A stretch of 64,000 bases of DNA from Saccharum officinarum (GCA_020631735.1 CM036160.1:2030407-2094406); one strand, 5' to 3'; positions 10,932-21,081 are shown, numbered from the stretch's first letter. The notes: generated from the letters alone by a model not told the origin. Program-made: numbers and translations.

Positions 10932-12232
10932 CTTGGTTCTGCCACCTGGGCCAGCTCGTGGGGGTCGGCCTGCAGGTCGTCGACCACCGAGGCGCATCCC
11001 GGCAGATCTCCATGGCAAGTGCCTCAATTGCCTCTCCTCCGCGCATCGGGTGGCCACCTGCAAGCTGCCCCAGCGTTGTCTGAGGTGTAGGGGCTTTCGA
11101 CACATCACATGTGACTGCAAGCGGCCAAGGCACGTGGGCAACCGTGTATCGGTCAACTGTGTCTTGGGTCATCATGATGGGCCGACAGACCATGCTGGCT
11201 CACACAGTTCGTGTGAGCTTAGAGGAGCCACGACGACCACCATCGTCCCCATCACTGATGGTCGACGGCGACATAGGCGGAGGCGACGCAAGCATCGGAG
11301 GCGTCGCGGGCGGTCGGCTGAGTTCGTGCGGACTGCACCGGCCTCCACCTCGATTGCCTCTGAAGCTCTACCGGCTGGGGCTGCCCAAGCACCGCTGGAT
11401 TCCACCGTGTGGGCGCCCGTGCAGTGCCTCGCCGAGCACGACCCGCTCGTGGAGGCGATATGTGCGGCCGACAGTCCTCTTGCTTTGGTCGTCTCTTTCG
11501 CCCCGATGCTAGAGGAGCTCTTAGCCGCGGCTGCCCTCTCGCCTCAGCCGTCGACGAAGGAGTTGGCGCCTCAGGAGGCTCTACCTAGCGTCGAGGCCGG
11601 CGACGTAGCCACACCCGCGGGATCCATGGACCCCCCTCCGGTGGCCGATGTCTCCTCGCCTCTGCCCGCGGTTGCCCTCTCGCCTCAGCCGTTGGCGCAG
11701 GAGTTGGCACCTCAGGAGGCTCTACCCGGCGTCGAGGCTGGCGACGTAGCCACCCCCGAGGGGTCCACTGATGTCTCCTTGCCTCAGTCATCGGCACACG
11801 AGTTGGCGCAGCAGACGCCTCCTCGGGTTGGTCAATCCGGCATCGATGTCGACGAGACGCCCACGCCGCGTGAGGCCGCTCGACGCCTCGCACGGTTTCG
11901 GGATGAGGTGCTGGTCCAATGGGAACCTCCCCTGATTGTCTCTCCACCACGACAGAGGCCGAGAACCAGGAAGCTCTTGCCTATCAGGCACAGGAGCAGA
12001 CGGATAGCCGCCCAACCGTTGGCTCACATACCGACCTCCTGGCGGGCGCGCGGTACTCCTCGAGCAGCGGTTCGGTAAAGCGCCGCCGGCCAACCTGGGT
12101 TCACCTGCGCCCAAGAGTATACTCGACGCGTTGCGTTCGGGGACCTTGTCGTCGAGCCAGGTGGAGGCCCTTGACGCGATGTTTCCAGCGTTCAACGGGC
12201 GCGCGTCAGAGCTCTTCATTGAAGACACGTAG
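10932..12232 (+). pseudogene. LINE ORF1, 3' part with two CCHC zinc knuckles
   Basis: Retrotransposon ORF1 RNA-binding protein, continuing the frame of 133-342. Two zinc knuckles lie in tandem near 11016-11118: CLNCLSSAHRVATC and CLRCRGFRHITCDC. A long Pro/Ala/Glu-rich linker follows, with an internal repeat (units containing LSPQP, ELAPQEALP and VEAGDVATP at about 11540-11625 and 11680-11765). The C-terminal part has RSRRIAAQPLAHIP. The frame then breaks by one base at about 12040-12052, giving a premature stop at 12076-12078, while conserved-looking sequence continues in the next frame to TAG at 12230-12232. Confidence 0.8.
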
Positions 12233-12421
12233 GGCGCGTCGATGCTCGCGCTTGGTTGTTCCTTTTATGTAATATCGCCATAAAGATCTTCCTCTAGGAT
12301 GGTCCAGCTACGGTTGTGCACGTTGACCTCCTTCGGCGCTCATTTGATGCGCGTTGTATGTCGTCTGAACTTTTCTTCTTAATCCAATGATACGCAAATC
12401 TTTTGCGTATTCGAGAAAAAA

Positions 12422-12439
12422 GAAAGCAAAACTGGTTGG
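12422..12439. repeat. LINE target-site duplication, right copy
   Basis: Perfect 18-bp copy of 115-132, directly after the LINE A-rich tail. Confidence 0.9.
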
Positions 12440-12586
12440 ATATGTGAGAAGAACCTTATATACTACCACATATGCTTGAGCCCTGCTTTACCTCTAGCAA
12501 CATCCCTATTCGAGGGATTACCCTTCCTAGAGCCAACTTTGATTTCTCTGGTTCCAACTTGGGACACATGCACCATTTCCCTATAT

Positions 12587-12717
12587 GGAGCCGTTCGGCT
12601 GTGCTGATAAGCCGGCTGAAAAACACTGTTGACTGATTTGTTGTGAGAGAAAAATACTGTTCCGGCTGAAAAAAACAAGCTGAAAAAGACGGATTATAAG
12701 CCGAATGAATAGGGCCA
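12587..12717. mobile_element. hAT-type MITE, copy 1
   Basis: A ~130-bp non-coding element with imperfect terminal inverted repeats (start GGAGCCGTTCGGC, end GCCGAATGAATAGGGCC). The body, containing TGTTGTGAGAGAAAAATACTG, is shared in opposite orientation with 19322-19449. It resembles a common grass MITE that starts GGCCCTGTTCGGC. I could not resolve the target duplication. Confidence 0.75.
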
Positions 12718-12989
12718 TATATTATGCTATTTCGAGCCACTTTTGATTTTAGCAACATATAAAAAGTTGTCATTTTCAACCGACTTCATGGCAATTTTCG
12801 ATTGTCACTTTTAAAAAACTCTTGAGCGAACAAATTTCTATTTCATATATCATAATATGGTACCGCTTCATCGCATATCGGTTTCATCTCTAGGTTTTTT
12901 TTAGAGGAGTTTCATCCCTAGGGTAGAAAATCATTTCGCGTGGACCGTGGAAGATATATATAGAATTGAAGATAGCAACCGGTAGCAAA

Positions 12990-13165
12990 GATCTCAATGG
13001 GCTGGGCTGGCCCATCAGATAACGCGGTCCTCAGATACCCGTCCAAATCGACATGGGCTGGCCCATCACGAGAGACAGCCCAATACCCGTCCCAATCCAC
13101 ATCCCGTCGGCCGTCGCCCTCAGATAAAAATCTGGCAGAACCCGAGCCGTAGAACCCTAGCCTCG
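12990..13165 (+). promoter_or_regulatory. eIF5A promoter: site II cluster and telo-box-like motif
   Basis: Upstream of eIF5A lie TGGGCT/TGGCCCA motifs at about 12998-13014 and 13053-13066, and an AACCCTAG telo-box-like word at 13153-13160. Site II (TGGGCC/T) plus telo box is an established plant promoter combination for ribosomal-protein and translation-factor genes. I see no convincing TATA box close by. The stretch 12718-12989 shows nothing else. Confidence 0.6.
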
Positions 13166-13216
13166 CGGTCGCGGATCCGTCCTGCATTGCAAATCTCCTC
13201 CCCCACTTCTCAGCAG

Positions 13217-13348
13217 GTGAGCAGCGAGCAGCTTGTTCCTCGACTCAGATCTCTTGAAATTCGTCAGCTCTCAGCCTTTTTTTCAGATATTTTCTGCGCT
13301 CTTCTTCTTCTTGCTGCCGCTGTTCTTCTTATGTTACTGTTGCTACAG
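13217..13348 (+). other. Predicted 5'-UTR intron of eIF5A
   Basis: The donor CAG|GTGAGC at 13216/13217 and a T-rich tract ending in CTACAG at 13348 would remove 132 bp and join the leader to GACCACTG just before the ATG. This is a prediction from splice consensus only; cDNA would settle it. Confidence 0.55.
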
Positions 13349-13370
13349 GACCACTGTAAGATTCCCGGAG

Positions 13371-15171
13371 ATGTCGGACTCCGAGGAGCACCACTTCGAG
13401 TCCAAGGCCGACGCCGGCGCCTCCAAGACCTATCCGCAGCAGGCTGGCACCATCCGCAAGAACGGGTACATCGTCATCAAGGGCCGTCCCTGCAAGGTGA
13501 GAGTCACATCTCCCACTCTGTCGCTTGTTACGGCATGCAGTTGATCTTATGGATTCTTATATTGTTGGGAAAAAATAGCTTTCTTGTTGGTAGCCTTTTG
13601 TTTTCATTCCCGTAGCTCAGAGATGCATAAATGCTAGATCTGCTACTTCCACCCGTGAAAGAGAAGGATTTTGCTGCAGATGTGGACAGATATCTATACC
13701 ATTGGCTTAGAGTGTTGCTCTGTAGGATAAAGATTTGATCTTTAGTTTGGTGCCTTTAGTAAGGTGTCAATTTTTCAACAATTTCCATCTGGCTTATGCT
13801 TATGTGCTCCATGGGGCTATTTCCCTGTAGTGGTTCTGTAATATGCATGCCATGTCCTCTGAATCTGTCTAAACAATTTCTGTACGTAATGATGATTATT
13901 GCTGAATAACTAGACAGCCTTGTGGATTAGCAAGCTATCCATCCTGAATTATATCACATACCTGTCTCAAAAAGGTGTTTCAGTTGGATATTCATTTATG
14001 AGACAACAAGGTCCTGCAAGATTAATTGGAGAAAGCAGACTTAAACTAGGACTTGCCATTTGGTGGTTCTGAATGATATGTTCAGTTCAACAATGCTGGT
14101 TAAACTAGAACTATTTCCATGTAGTTTTTTCCTGGCTTCTACTTGGCAAAGGAGTTCTTTTTTGCTCCTGGCACCTTTCCTTCCACATAGTCGCTATTTG
14201 TAGCAGTGTCCATCATTGATGAATTATTGTTTAGAGTCATTATCTACTTGTGGTGGTATGAGTTGATAGGCAACATTCAACTTTTCTGTCAATAGTATCT
14301 AGCTTGGTTATACATGTTTTCATACTGGACTCCAATATTTTTCTTGCTACCCTATTTGCTTACCTGGAGTTGGGGATGATAACTAGAATGACATTTTTAT
14401 TGCTTTATTATATTCCTTTCTGGTTTGCACATCTGGTATGGTAGCTATATTCTCTCATTAGATCTATCAATTCACTAAGTGTGATGCTCATGTCAAGCAA
14501 GCCTTGATCTGACAATAATTTTGGTATACGCTTTGTTTTAGGTTGTTGAGGTCTCCACTTCCAAGACTGGGAAGCATGGCCATGCCAAGTGCCACTTTGT
14601 TGGCATTGACATTTTCACTGGAAAGAAGCTTGAGGATATTGTTCCTTCTTCTCACAACTGTGATGTAAGCTATCAGTATCACTCCTTGCGCTGCTTGTTC
14701 AGTTAAGTGCACATAATTTGGTAACCTTTTGTCTCATGCCTGCATTGTACAGGTTCCACATGTTAATCGTGTTGAGTATCAGCTGATTGACATTTCTGAA
14801 GATGGATTTGTGCGTTTGCTTCCATTCCAACCTTTGCCTTTCTGTCTATCCATTCAACTTTGTCTTTTTGGCAATACCTTCTGGTTTATAACAATCGATG
14901 AGGGCATTTTACAGGTCAGCCTTTTGACTGAGAATGGCAGCACTAAAGATGACACCAGGCTTCCCAGTGATGAAGGTCTGCAAGCCCAGGTCAGTTAGCC
15001 GCACAAGCCTATTGCCTCTATCACTTCTGTTCCAAATCTCTTAGACACTTTGCTTGACATCTGCAGATCAAGAGTGGATATGATGAAGGAAAGGACATCC
15101 TCCTGACCGTGATGTCTGCCATGGGTGAGGAACAGATCTGTGCTGTCAAAGAGATTGGGGGCAAGAACTAA
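13371..15171 (+). CDS. eIF5A: Eukaryotic translation initiation factor 5A
   Basis: eIF5A relieves ribosome stalling in elongation and helps termination, and needs the modified residue hypusine. Five coding exons join with perfect GT-AG sites and phase: 13371-13496, 14542-14664, 14753-14809, 14915-14989 and 15067-15171, giving 161 residues, the usual plant length. The hypusination loop [12 protein letters not shown] lies at the start of exon 2; Lys53 by my count is the modified lysine. The N-terminal SH3-like and C-terminal OB-fold halves are complete (C-terminus [15 protein letters not shown]). The start [12 protein letters not shown] is the family start. No stops or shifts are seen. Intron 1 (~1045 bp) is long; the others are 88, 105 and 77 bp. 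Confidence 0.98.
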
Positions 15172-15768
15172 AGCTGCTGCTTGGCTCCGGCTGTTTGTGG
15201 GCAATACCTGTTGTCTTGTGCTTAGAGTTGAGAAGCTGAGGTTGAGATGCATACATAGGCATATAAGTTATCTGTGGTTTTGGGTTTACCTGGAATGTTA
15301 TGAGATGGTGTTAGTACTTTGTGGTACTTGGTTATCGATCTCTGGTATCTTTTGAACTGAGTCATGGTGTAACTCTGGTAGTGCATCCATGCGAATTGCA
15401 ATATATATTCGTTGAATTATTTGATTTGGCTTTGGCCCCGTGTTGATTGTGGTGTGCCCTGGTGGACTGGTGGTGAATGCTGCAAAAAATGAACCAAGCA
15501 CTTTTGTGGATACAATCCAGTTGGTTGCTTTCTGTCATTTCTCAAATGATGATGAAATGTGTGCCACTTTGTATCCTCTGTATTTCAAACTGGACATTAC
15601 CTAGTTAGCTGTGCAAATTTCATACGTAAACTAAGTACTTTCTCACTTATATTTTAAAATTTTAAAACTTGTATTTTATTTTATTTTATTTAAGTTCCAT
15701 TCCAAACAAGACCCCGTCCTCATTTGGCGCCTTATTTCACGATAGCTCAGTGAAGATAAGCTACTCCC
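15172..15768 (+). other. eIF5A 3' UTR and spacer to the PPR gene
   Basis: The first ~250 bp are probably eIF5A 3' UTR. The last ~110 bp before the PPR start contain an AT-rich tract with repeated TTTTA units (15660-15690). No other gene or element is seen. Confidence 0.5.
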
Positions 15769-17711
15769 ATGGGCCATTCAGCTTCTCCCAAGTCCACCGC
15801 CGCAGCCGCCGTGCTCCCCTCTCCGGCATCGACCAGACACCCGCCCGGCGGTGTCCAGCATGGCGCCCTCACGGCGGACCGCGCGGCGGCGCTACTGGCG
15901 GGCTGCGCGTCCGCGCGCCGCACCTCGGAGCTCCACGCCGCGGCGGTGCGCGCCGGCGTGGACCAGGACAAAGCCGTCGCCTTCCGTCTCCAGCGCGCGT
16001 ACGCCGCGTCCGGCCGCCTGGACCTCGCCGTGGCGCTGCTCCGCCGCACGCCCGACCCGACCGCCATCTTCTACACCTCCGCCATCCATGCGCACTCCTC
16101 CCGGGCCACCACCATGCGGCGCTCGCGCTCCTCTCCGAGATGCTGCTCTCCCACGGCCTCCTTCCCACCGCGCACACCCTCTCGGCTTCCCTCCCCGCGT
16201 GCGGCAGCCTCGCGGTCGGGCGCGCGCTGCACGGGTATGCCGTGAAGCTGGCGCTCTCCGGCGAACCGTACGTGGCCACCGCGCTGCTGGGCATGTACGC
16301 GCGCGCCGGGGACGCCGCGGCGGCGCGCTCGCTGTTCGACGGGATGCCGCCGGACCCGCACGTGGTGTCCGTGACGGCGATGCTGACCTGCTACGCCAAG
16401 ATGGGCCTGCTGGATGACGCGCGCAGCCTGTTCGACGCGCTGCCCAGCAAGGACCTCATCTGCTGGAACGCCATGATGGACGGGTACACGCAGCATGGGC
16501 GGCCCAGCGAGGCGCTGCGTCTGTTCCGGCGGATGCTGAGGTCGGGGGTGGAGCCCGACGAGGTGTCGGTGGTGCTGGCGCTGTCCGCGGTGGCGCAGCT
16601 GGGCACGGCGGAGTCCGGGAGGTGGCTCCACTCGTTCGTGAACAACAGCAGCCGCCGGGTCCGGCTCAACGCCAGGGTCGGCACGGCGCTCATCGACATG
16701 TACTACAAGTGCGGGAGCCTGGAGGACGCCGTCGCCGTGTTCCGCGACCTCGGCGGCGGCGACAGGGACATCGTCGCGTGGAACGCCATGATCAACGGGT
16801 ACGCCATGCACGGGCATAGCCGGGAGGCGCTGGAGGCGTTCGGCCAGCTGCGAGCGCAGGGGCTCTGGCCGACCGACATCACCTTCATCGGCGTGCTCAA
16901 CGCCTGCAGCCACTCCGGGCTGGTCGACGAAGGCCGCGAGCTGTTCAGGTCGATGGAGGAAGAGTACGGCATCGAGCCTAAGGTGGAGCACTACGGCTGC
17001 ATGGTGGACCTCCTCGGCCGCGCCGGGCGCGTCGAGGAAGCGTTCGACCTCGTGCAGAGCATGAAGACGACGACGGCAAAGCCTGATGCGGTGATGTGGG
17101 CGTCGCTCCTCGCTTCCTGCCGGCTTCACAAGAATATGGCGCTGGGGCAGCGGATCGCCGACTATCTGGTGGCCAACGGGCTGGCCAACTCCGGCACGTA
17201 CGTGCTGCTGTCGAACATCTACGCGGCGGCGGGGAAGTGGCGGGAGGTGGGGCGGGTGCGGGCGATGATGAGGGCGAGCGGCATCCAGAAGGAGCCCGGG
17301 TGCAGCGCCGTGGAGGTGGGGCGGCGGGTGGTAGAGTTCGTGGCCGGGGACCGGAGCCACCCGCGCGCGGCGGAGATCTATGCCAAGCTGGAGGAGGTGA
17401 ACGGCATGGCGCGGGCGCGCGGGCACGTGCCGCGGACCGAGCTGGTGCTGCACGACCTCGACGACGACGACGCCGCGGCCAAGGAGCAGGCGCTGGCGGT
17501 GCACAGCGAGAAGCTGGCCCTGGCGTTCGGGCTCATCAGCACGCCGCCCGGGACGGCGATCAAGATCGTCAAGAACCTCCGGGCGTGCGCCGACTGCCAC
17601 GCCGTGCTGAAGCTGGTGTCGGAGGTGACAGGGAGGAGGATCGTGTTCAGAGATAGGAACAGGTTCCACCATTTCGTGGACGGGTCCTGCACTTGCGGGG
17701 ATTACTGGTGA
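15769..17711 (+). CDS. ELI1: PLS-class PPR protein with DYW domain, ELI1-like, single-base frameshift
   Basis: PPR-DYW proteins bind specific organelle transcripts and deaminate a cytidine to uridine. The gene is intronless, about 647 codons once one missing base is allowed for. ATG at 15769 starts a Ser/Ala-rich presequence-like region. At about 16100-16107 (CCCGGGCC) the frame shifts by one base and then stays open to the end. P, L and S repeats follow (for example DLICWNAMMDGYTQHG and DIVAWNAMINGYAMHG), then E/E+ and DYW regions. The DYW deaminase shows HSEK (the HxE catalytic motif, around residue 579), CADCH and the terminal CGDYW. Repeat sequence and order match Arabidopsis ELI1 (chloroplast ndhB editing) as I remember it; orthology is an inference. 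The shift is either a sequencing error or a recent mutation. Confidence 0.88.
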
Positions 17712-18946
17712 TGCGATGGGCCGATGCATGCAGGATGGCAGCTGAACAATGTGTAATTAGTGCACAAGATAGTCTGATTAAGCATAAAAATAAATGACAT
17801 TGACATCTGAAGTGGTGTTAATATAAACAATTAACTGATTTTGGTATAACGAAGCAACAGTGTAACTATCTTTTCCTTTTCAATATGAAAGGATAACAAA
17901 TGAGCTCATCTTTGATTGTTGTCAATATAATGTAACAGGAACACACCGTTTATATACTATTGTTTGCTGCATAAATAAAGCATTAAGGTCACATCTGAAG
18001 CCATTAGTGGCACTGATTCTGAAAATAAGGGACAAAAATGTCTGATCAAACATTAGAGCGATTGACCCAAGTTACAAATTTCCAAAGGTTTAGACAACAT
18101 CTTCAGAGTTTCAAAGCCTGAGAGCAACATCCAGAGTTTCAAATCCTAAGGTACAGAGCAAATGGAAGACTGTACTAGCTTTCAAGAAATAGCAATCCAT
18201 GTTAATATAAATCTAGAGCAAAGTCACCACGTGTTCAATTTTAGAATGATTAAATCAAACATACCGGTGAATGGTGATGAGATGCATGCAGGATGGCAGC
18301 TGGGTGACTGCACATACAGTTGTAGTTCGAATGTATACAGGCAGGCAGGCAGCGAGGTGACGCAGCGGAATTTGCAGATATTAGTGGGAAACACAAAGTC
18401 ATGTTATAAGAGAGACAAAAGTTCAGTTGGACTACAAAATTTCAGTGGGTTTATGTGTATCAAAATAAAATGTATAAAAATAGTCAGGGACTGCAGAAAA
18501 ACAAGCAAAAAGACCGCAAAAAACAAGGTCACTCTGTATATTCATAGTTTCATACCACACCAGAGTCATCAACTACGTAGCAAACATAAAACCTATCCAA
18601 CTTACTGTTTTTCCTTGTCAGATACCCTGAAGATGAACCCGTTCCTTGTTTTTCCAAAGTTGGCAAGACGATCCTTTTCGGGTTTGTGCCCTCCACTCTG
18701 CCGCCCAAGACGAGAGCAGAGCATCCAGAGAGGCAGAGAGTGGTTTGTACCAGGGAATGGGATCGTGGTACGCCTCTACCGCAGTGGATGAGTTCGATCG
18801 GTGCTGGCCTGCTGCTGCGCAGCCCCTCTCTTATGATCGGTAGACCGGAATTGGGGATAGATCTGGACCATCCATGTGCACATAAACGGTCGAGATGCGC
18901 CGATGACCCAGTCAACCAACGTGGTCTGACTGGAGGACGGTCAGTC
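17712..18946. other. Intergenic, no gene supported
   Basis: Presumed PPR 3' UTR followed by AT-rich spacer. A 22-bp word beginning GATGCATGCAGGATGG occurs at 17723-17744 and at 18281-18302. The open frame at 18162-18791 has no recognisable features and I do not call it. Confidence 0.5.
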
Positions 18947-19187
18947 GTGACCGTGTTGCAGTTAAGGGTCGTGAAAAGTTACTGTAGTATCTTTCGTTGT
19001 TATTTGGTAAAATTTATCTAATCATGAACTAACTAGGCTCAAAAGATTCGTCCCGACATTTACAGATAAACTATACAATTAGTTATCTTTTTTACCTACA
19101 TTTAATGCTTCATGCATGCGTCGAAAGATTTGATGTGATGGGTGGAAGAGGAAATATTTTGGGTTAGGATGGAAAGTGAACAAGGCC
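18947..19187. mobile_element. MITE of the GAGACGAATC family, inverted copy
   Basis: This ~240-bp block is the reverse complement of the same family seen at 40112-40353 and 54553-54793. All share the core GAGACGAATCTTTTGAGCCT and an ACATCGAATC motif. The copy is diverged and its exact ends are approximate. Confidence 0.7.
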
Positions 19188-19321
19188 TTGCTCGAGTTCC
19201 TCTATTTTGCTTTTGCACGCGAGAAGCTCTATGTCTTGTGGATTTCAGAAAAAAAAAGGCCCTGAAAAGCTAGTTTTTCTTCACAAAAATTCCCTTGCAG
19301 CCTTGTTCATTTCGTATCTTA

Positions 19322-19449
19322 GGCCCTATTCATCCGACTTATAATCTGTACTTTTCAGCTTGTTTTTTTAGTCGGAACAGGGTTTTTCTCTCACAACAAA
19401 TCAGTCAACAGTGTTTTTCAGCCAGCTTATCAGCACAGCCGAACGGGTC
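19322..19449. mobile_element. hAT-type MITE, copy 2
   Basis: Inverted relative to the copy at 12587-12717; it starts GGCCCTATTCATCCGAC and ends GCCGAACGGGTC. It shares the body, including the CTCTCACAACAAATCAGTCA segment. The target duplication is not resolved. Confidence 0.75.
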
Positions 19450-19581
19450 TTAGTTTTATTAGCTCTGTTTTTTTTGAGGTAGTCAACCGAGGGTCCAGGG
19501 TCCCACCTAAATTCTTTTTTCATGGATTCCGATAAGCCGGTGATGGACAATGTCAAGCATTAGCTCCGTTTTTTTTTGTTA

Positions 19582-19828
19582 GGCAACGTATCTGGCGCAA
19601 ATCAACCTCTCTGTATAACCATACAAACTTCTAATTTGGACCACATGATATTGATCTAAGGGGCGCATGGGGATTGGGTAATTTTGCGCTTAACTGCCCG
19701 CTTCTAATCACACTTTTGCAAATCCCTCCTCCCACTCCCCCTACGCCCACTTGGATCAACATCATGTGACCCAGATTAGAAGTTTGCACGGTTGCACGGA
19801 GAGATTGATTTGCACCAGATACGTTACC
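19582..19828. mobile_element. Mutator-like MITE with ~75-bp terminal inverted repeats
   Basis: The left end GGCAACGTATCTGGCGCAAA and the right end (reverse complement GGTAACGTATCTGGTGCAAA) continue as an inverted repeat for about 75 bp with a GC-richer centre. Flanking 9-mers TTTTTGTTA (19573-19581) and TGTTTGTTA (19829-19837) match at 8 of 9 positions. Long TIRs with a 9-bp duplication indicate the Mutator superfamily. No coding capacity. Confidence 0.8.
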
Positions 19829-20293
19829 TGTTTGTTAACCGTTCTTCCGCTCCGAAGTTCACAGCTACAGATATGGAATTCATATAGTATGCATATTCAC
19901 GATGGTTTGTGTCTTGTTTTTTTTTCGTTTATTTGCTTCCATGTGCACACGTGTACTCCATGCTTGATGTGTTTAGATGAGCGGCTCGTGACCACTGAAC
20001 GAAAGGTGACGAATAGCTTACCATTACCTTTCTTACATGTAAATTTAAAAGCAATTCATTCCATTCCATATATTTTATTCGTGTAAAGAATTTGTTTATA
20101 ATTTTGTACCACTAATATGCTTTTTCCGAGAATTTAAATGCATTTATGCCTATCTACTGGGATCACTTACCATTTGAGCTACACGTGTTGTAAAAGCCAT
20201 CCTTAAATTCTAAATAAGCATATATGTTAGTGCGTTTGTACTTTTTAACAGCACGTGTAAACATACAAGGAAAAATTCAATATCTTGTAAAAT

Positions 20294-20681
20294 TTATGCA
20301 TCAATTTTCTTAGTCTCTTTTAAGTTTCCAATACCACTACTAAATTGGTTGTGTGATATGTTCATCAGGATGAGAGAGTTGATCCAATTATCCCATGCCC
20401 ACTGAGGTAGAGGGCCATGGATGTGATTGTTTGAAAGGTCAAGAACTTCAATGGATCGGAATACATGTGCTTCAAGGTATTAGGGAGTTTGGATATGTTA
20501 CAAGATGCTAGACATAGAGTATCAAAGTTTTGGATGGATGCCCATGAAGAATTCTATTCTCCATCTACTACGGAAAGCTTGTTGTTTGAAAGATTCAATA
20601 TGACTAGGTTGGGCATTTTGAAGAATGAGCTGAGTTGGATGGTACCACTGAAACTATTGGAATGTAAATTTTACGATGCCT
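20294..20681 (-). pseudogene. LRR receptor-like protein fragment
   Basis: Read on the minus strand, the sequence encodes extracellular leucine-rich repeats of the Cf-type receptor-like proteins: NLVILNLSNNKLS, then LCLASCNISKLPNTL, then VLDLSNNHIHGPLPQW and NISHNQF. The copy is broken by an in-frame TAG after the first repeat, by a one-base frameshift before VLDLSNN, and by a TAA at 20294-20296. Its 5' part is lost in the assembly gap. Related intact genes are cell-surface immune or developmental receptors; this fragment cannot function. Confidence 0.8.
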
Positions 20682-20781
20682 NNNNNNNNNNNNNNNNNNN
20701 NNNNNNNNNNNNNNNNNNNNNNNNNNNNNNNNNNNNNNNNNNNNNNNNNNNNNNNNNNNNNNNNNNNNNNNNNNNNNNNNN
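20682..20781. other. Assembly gap of 100 N
   Basis: Exactly 100 N, a conventional placeholder for a gap of unknown size. It hides the 5' LTR and start of the plus-strand Tekay element, and probably the integrase end of the minus-strand element, so the true gap may be several kb or more. Confidence 0.95.
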
Positions 20782-21081
20782 CGAAGAGTTCCATGCAGCA
20801 AGTTACAGAGGTTGACTCAGGCCAACAGAAATGCAGACCGCATGATGGGACAGCTAGTACAAGAAAGGAATGAAGCCTGGAACGAGAGGGACCTTCTGAG
20901 GCAGAGGGTCGAGGAGTTAGAGGAGTACAATGCCAACTTGCATGAAGAGTTTCATGCCCTCTACAACGGGATAGGCCCGTATGCTCCTCCGGACGCCGCT
21001 CAGATGGACGTCGACGACGACGCTGCTGCTGAAGGTAGCGATAGTGATGCCTCCGACCTCGACGACGGCCCTGAAGAGTAG
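20782..21081 (+). CDS. Tekay upstream coiled-coil ORF (5' end missing)
   Basis: The frame is open from the gap edge to the TAG at 21079-21081. It shows a heptad-rich coiled coil (MGQLVQERNEAWNERDLL, QRVEELEEYNANLHEEF) followed by a highly acidic tail ending DLDDGPEE. It sits ~360 bp upstream of gag. It resembles the ORF at 33007-33522 in the neighbouring element in arrangement and in the segment YNxxLHEE. Function unknown; I do not recognise a named domain. Confidence 0.6.
   Translation, partial: RRVPCSKLQRLTQANRNADRMMGQLVQERNEAWNERDLLRQRVEELEEYNANLHEEFHALYNGIGPYAPPDAAQMDVDDDAAAEGSDSDASDLDDGPEE

Larger units (their letters stand above)
133..12421 (+). mobile_element. 5'-truncated ORF1-only L1-type LINE, split by a Copia element
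   Basis: The LINE consists of 133-342 plus 10927-12421; the Copia element lies between. Evidence for a LINE is the 18-bp target-site duplication, the two CCHC zinc knuckles of a plant L1 ORF1, and a 3' end with the short inverted motif ATACGCAAA/TTTGCGTAT followed by an A-rich tail at 12415-12421. After the ORF1 stop at 12230-12232 only ~190 bp of 3' UTR follow. No endonuclease or reverse transcriptase (ORF2) is present, so this copy is non-autonomous. The 5' end is truncated inside ORF1. Confidence 0.85.

Noticed and set aside
12456..12779. 107-codon minus-strand frame over the hAT MITE
   Set aside because: It runs through a non-coding MITE and has no conserved content.
15669..15768. Upstream start for the PPR protein at 15669
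   Set aside because: That frame encodes non-PPR sequence until the frameshift; the ATG at 15769 starts the frame with PPR-like sequence.
16071..17729. 552-codon frame antisense to the PPR gene
   Set aside because: Shadow of a GC-rich coding sequence; His/Arg/Pro-rich with no domain.
18162..18791. 209-codon frame right of the PPR gene
   Set aside because: Low-complexity, Lys/Ser-rich, no domain, no splice or promoter support.
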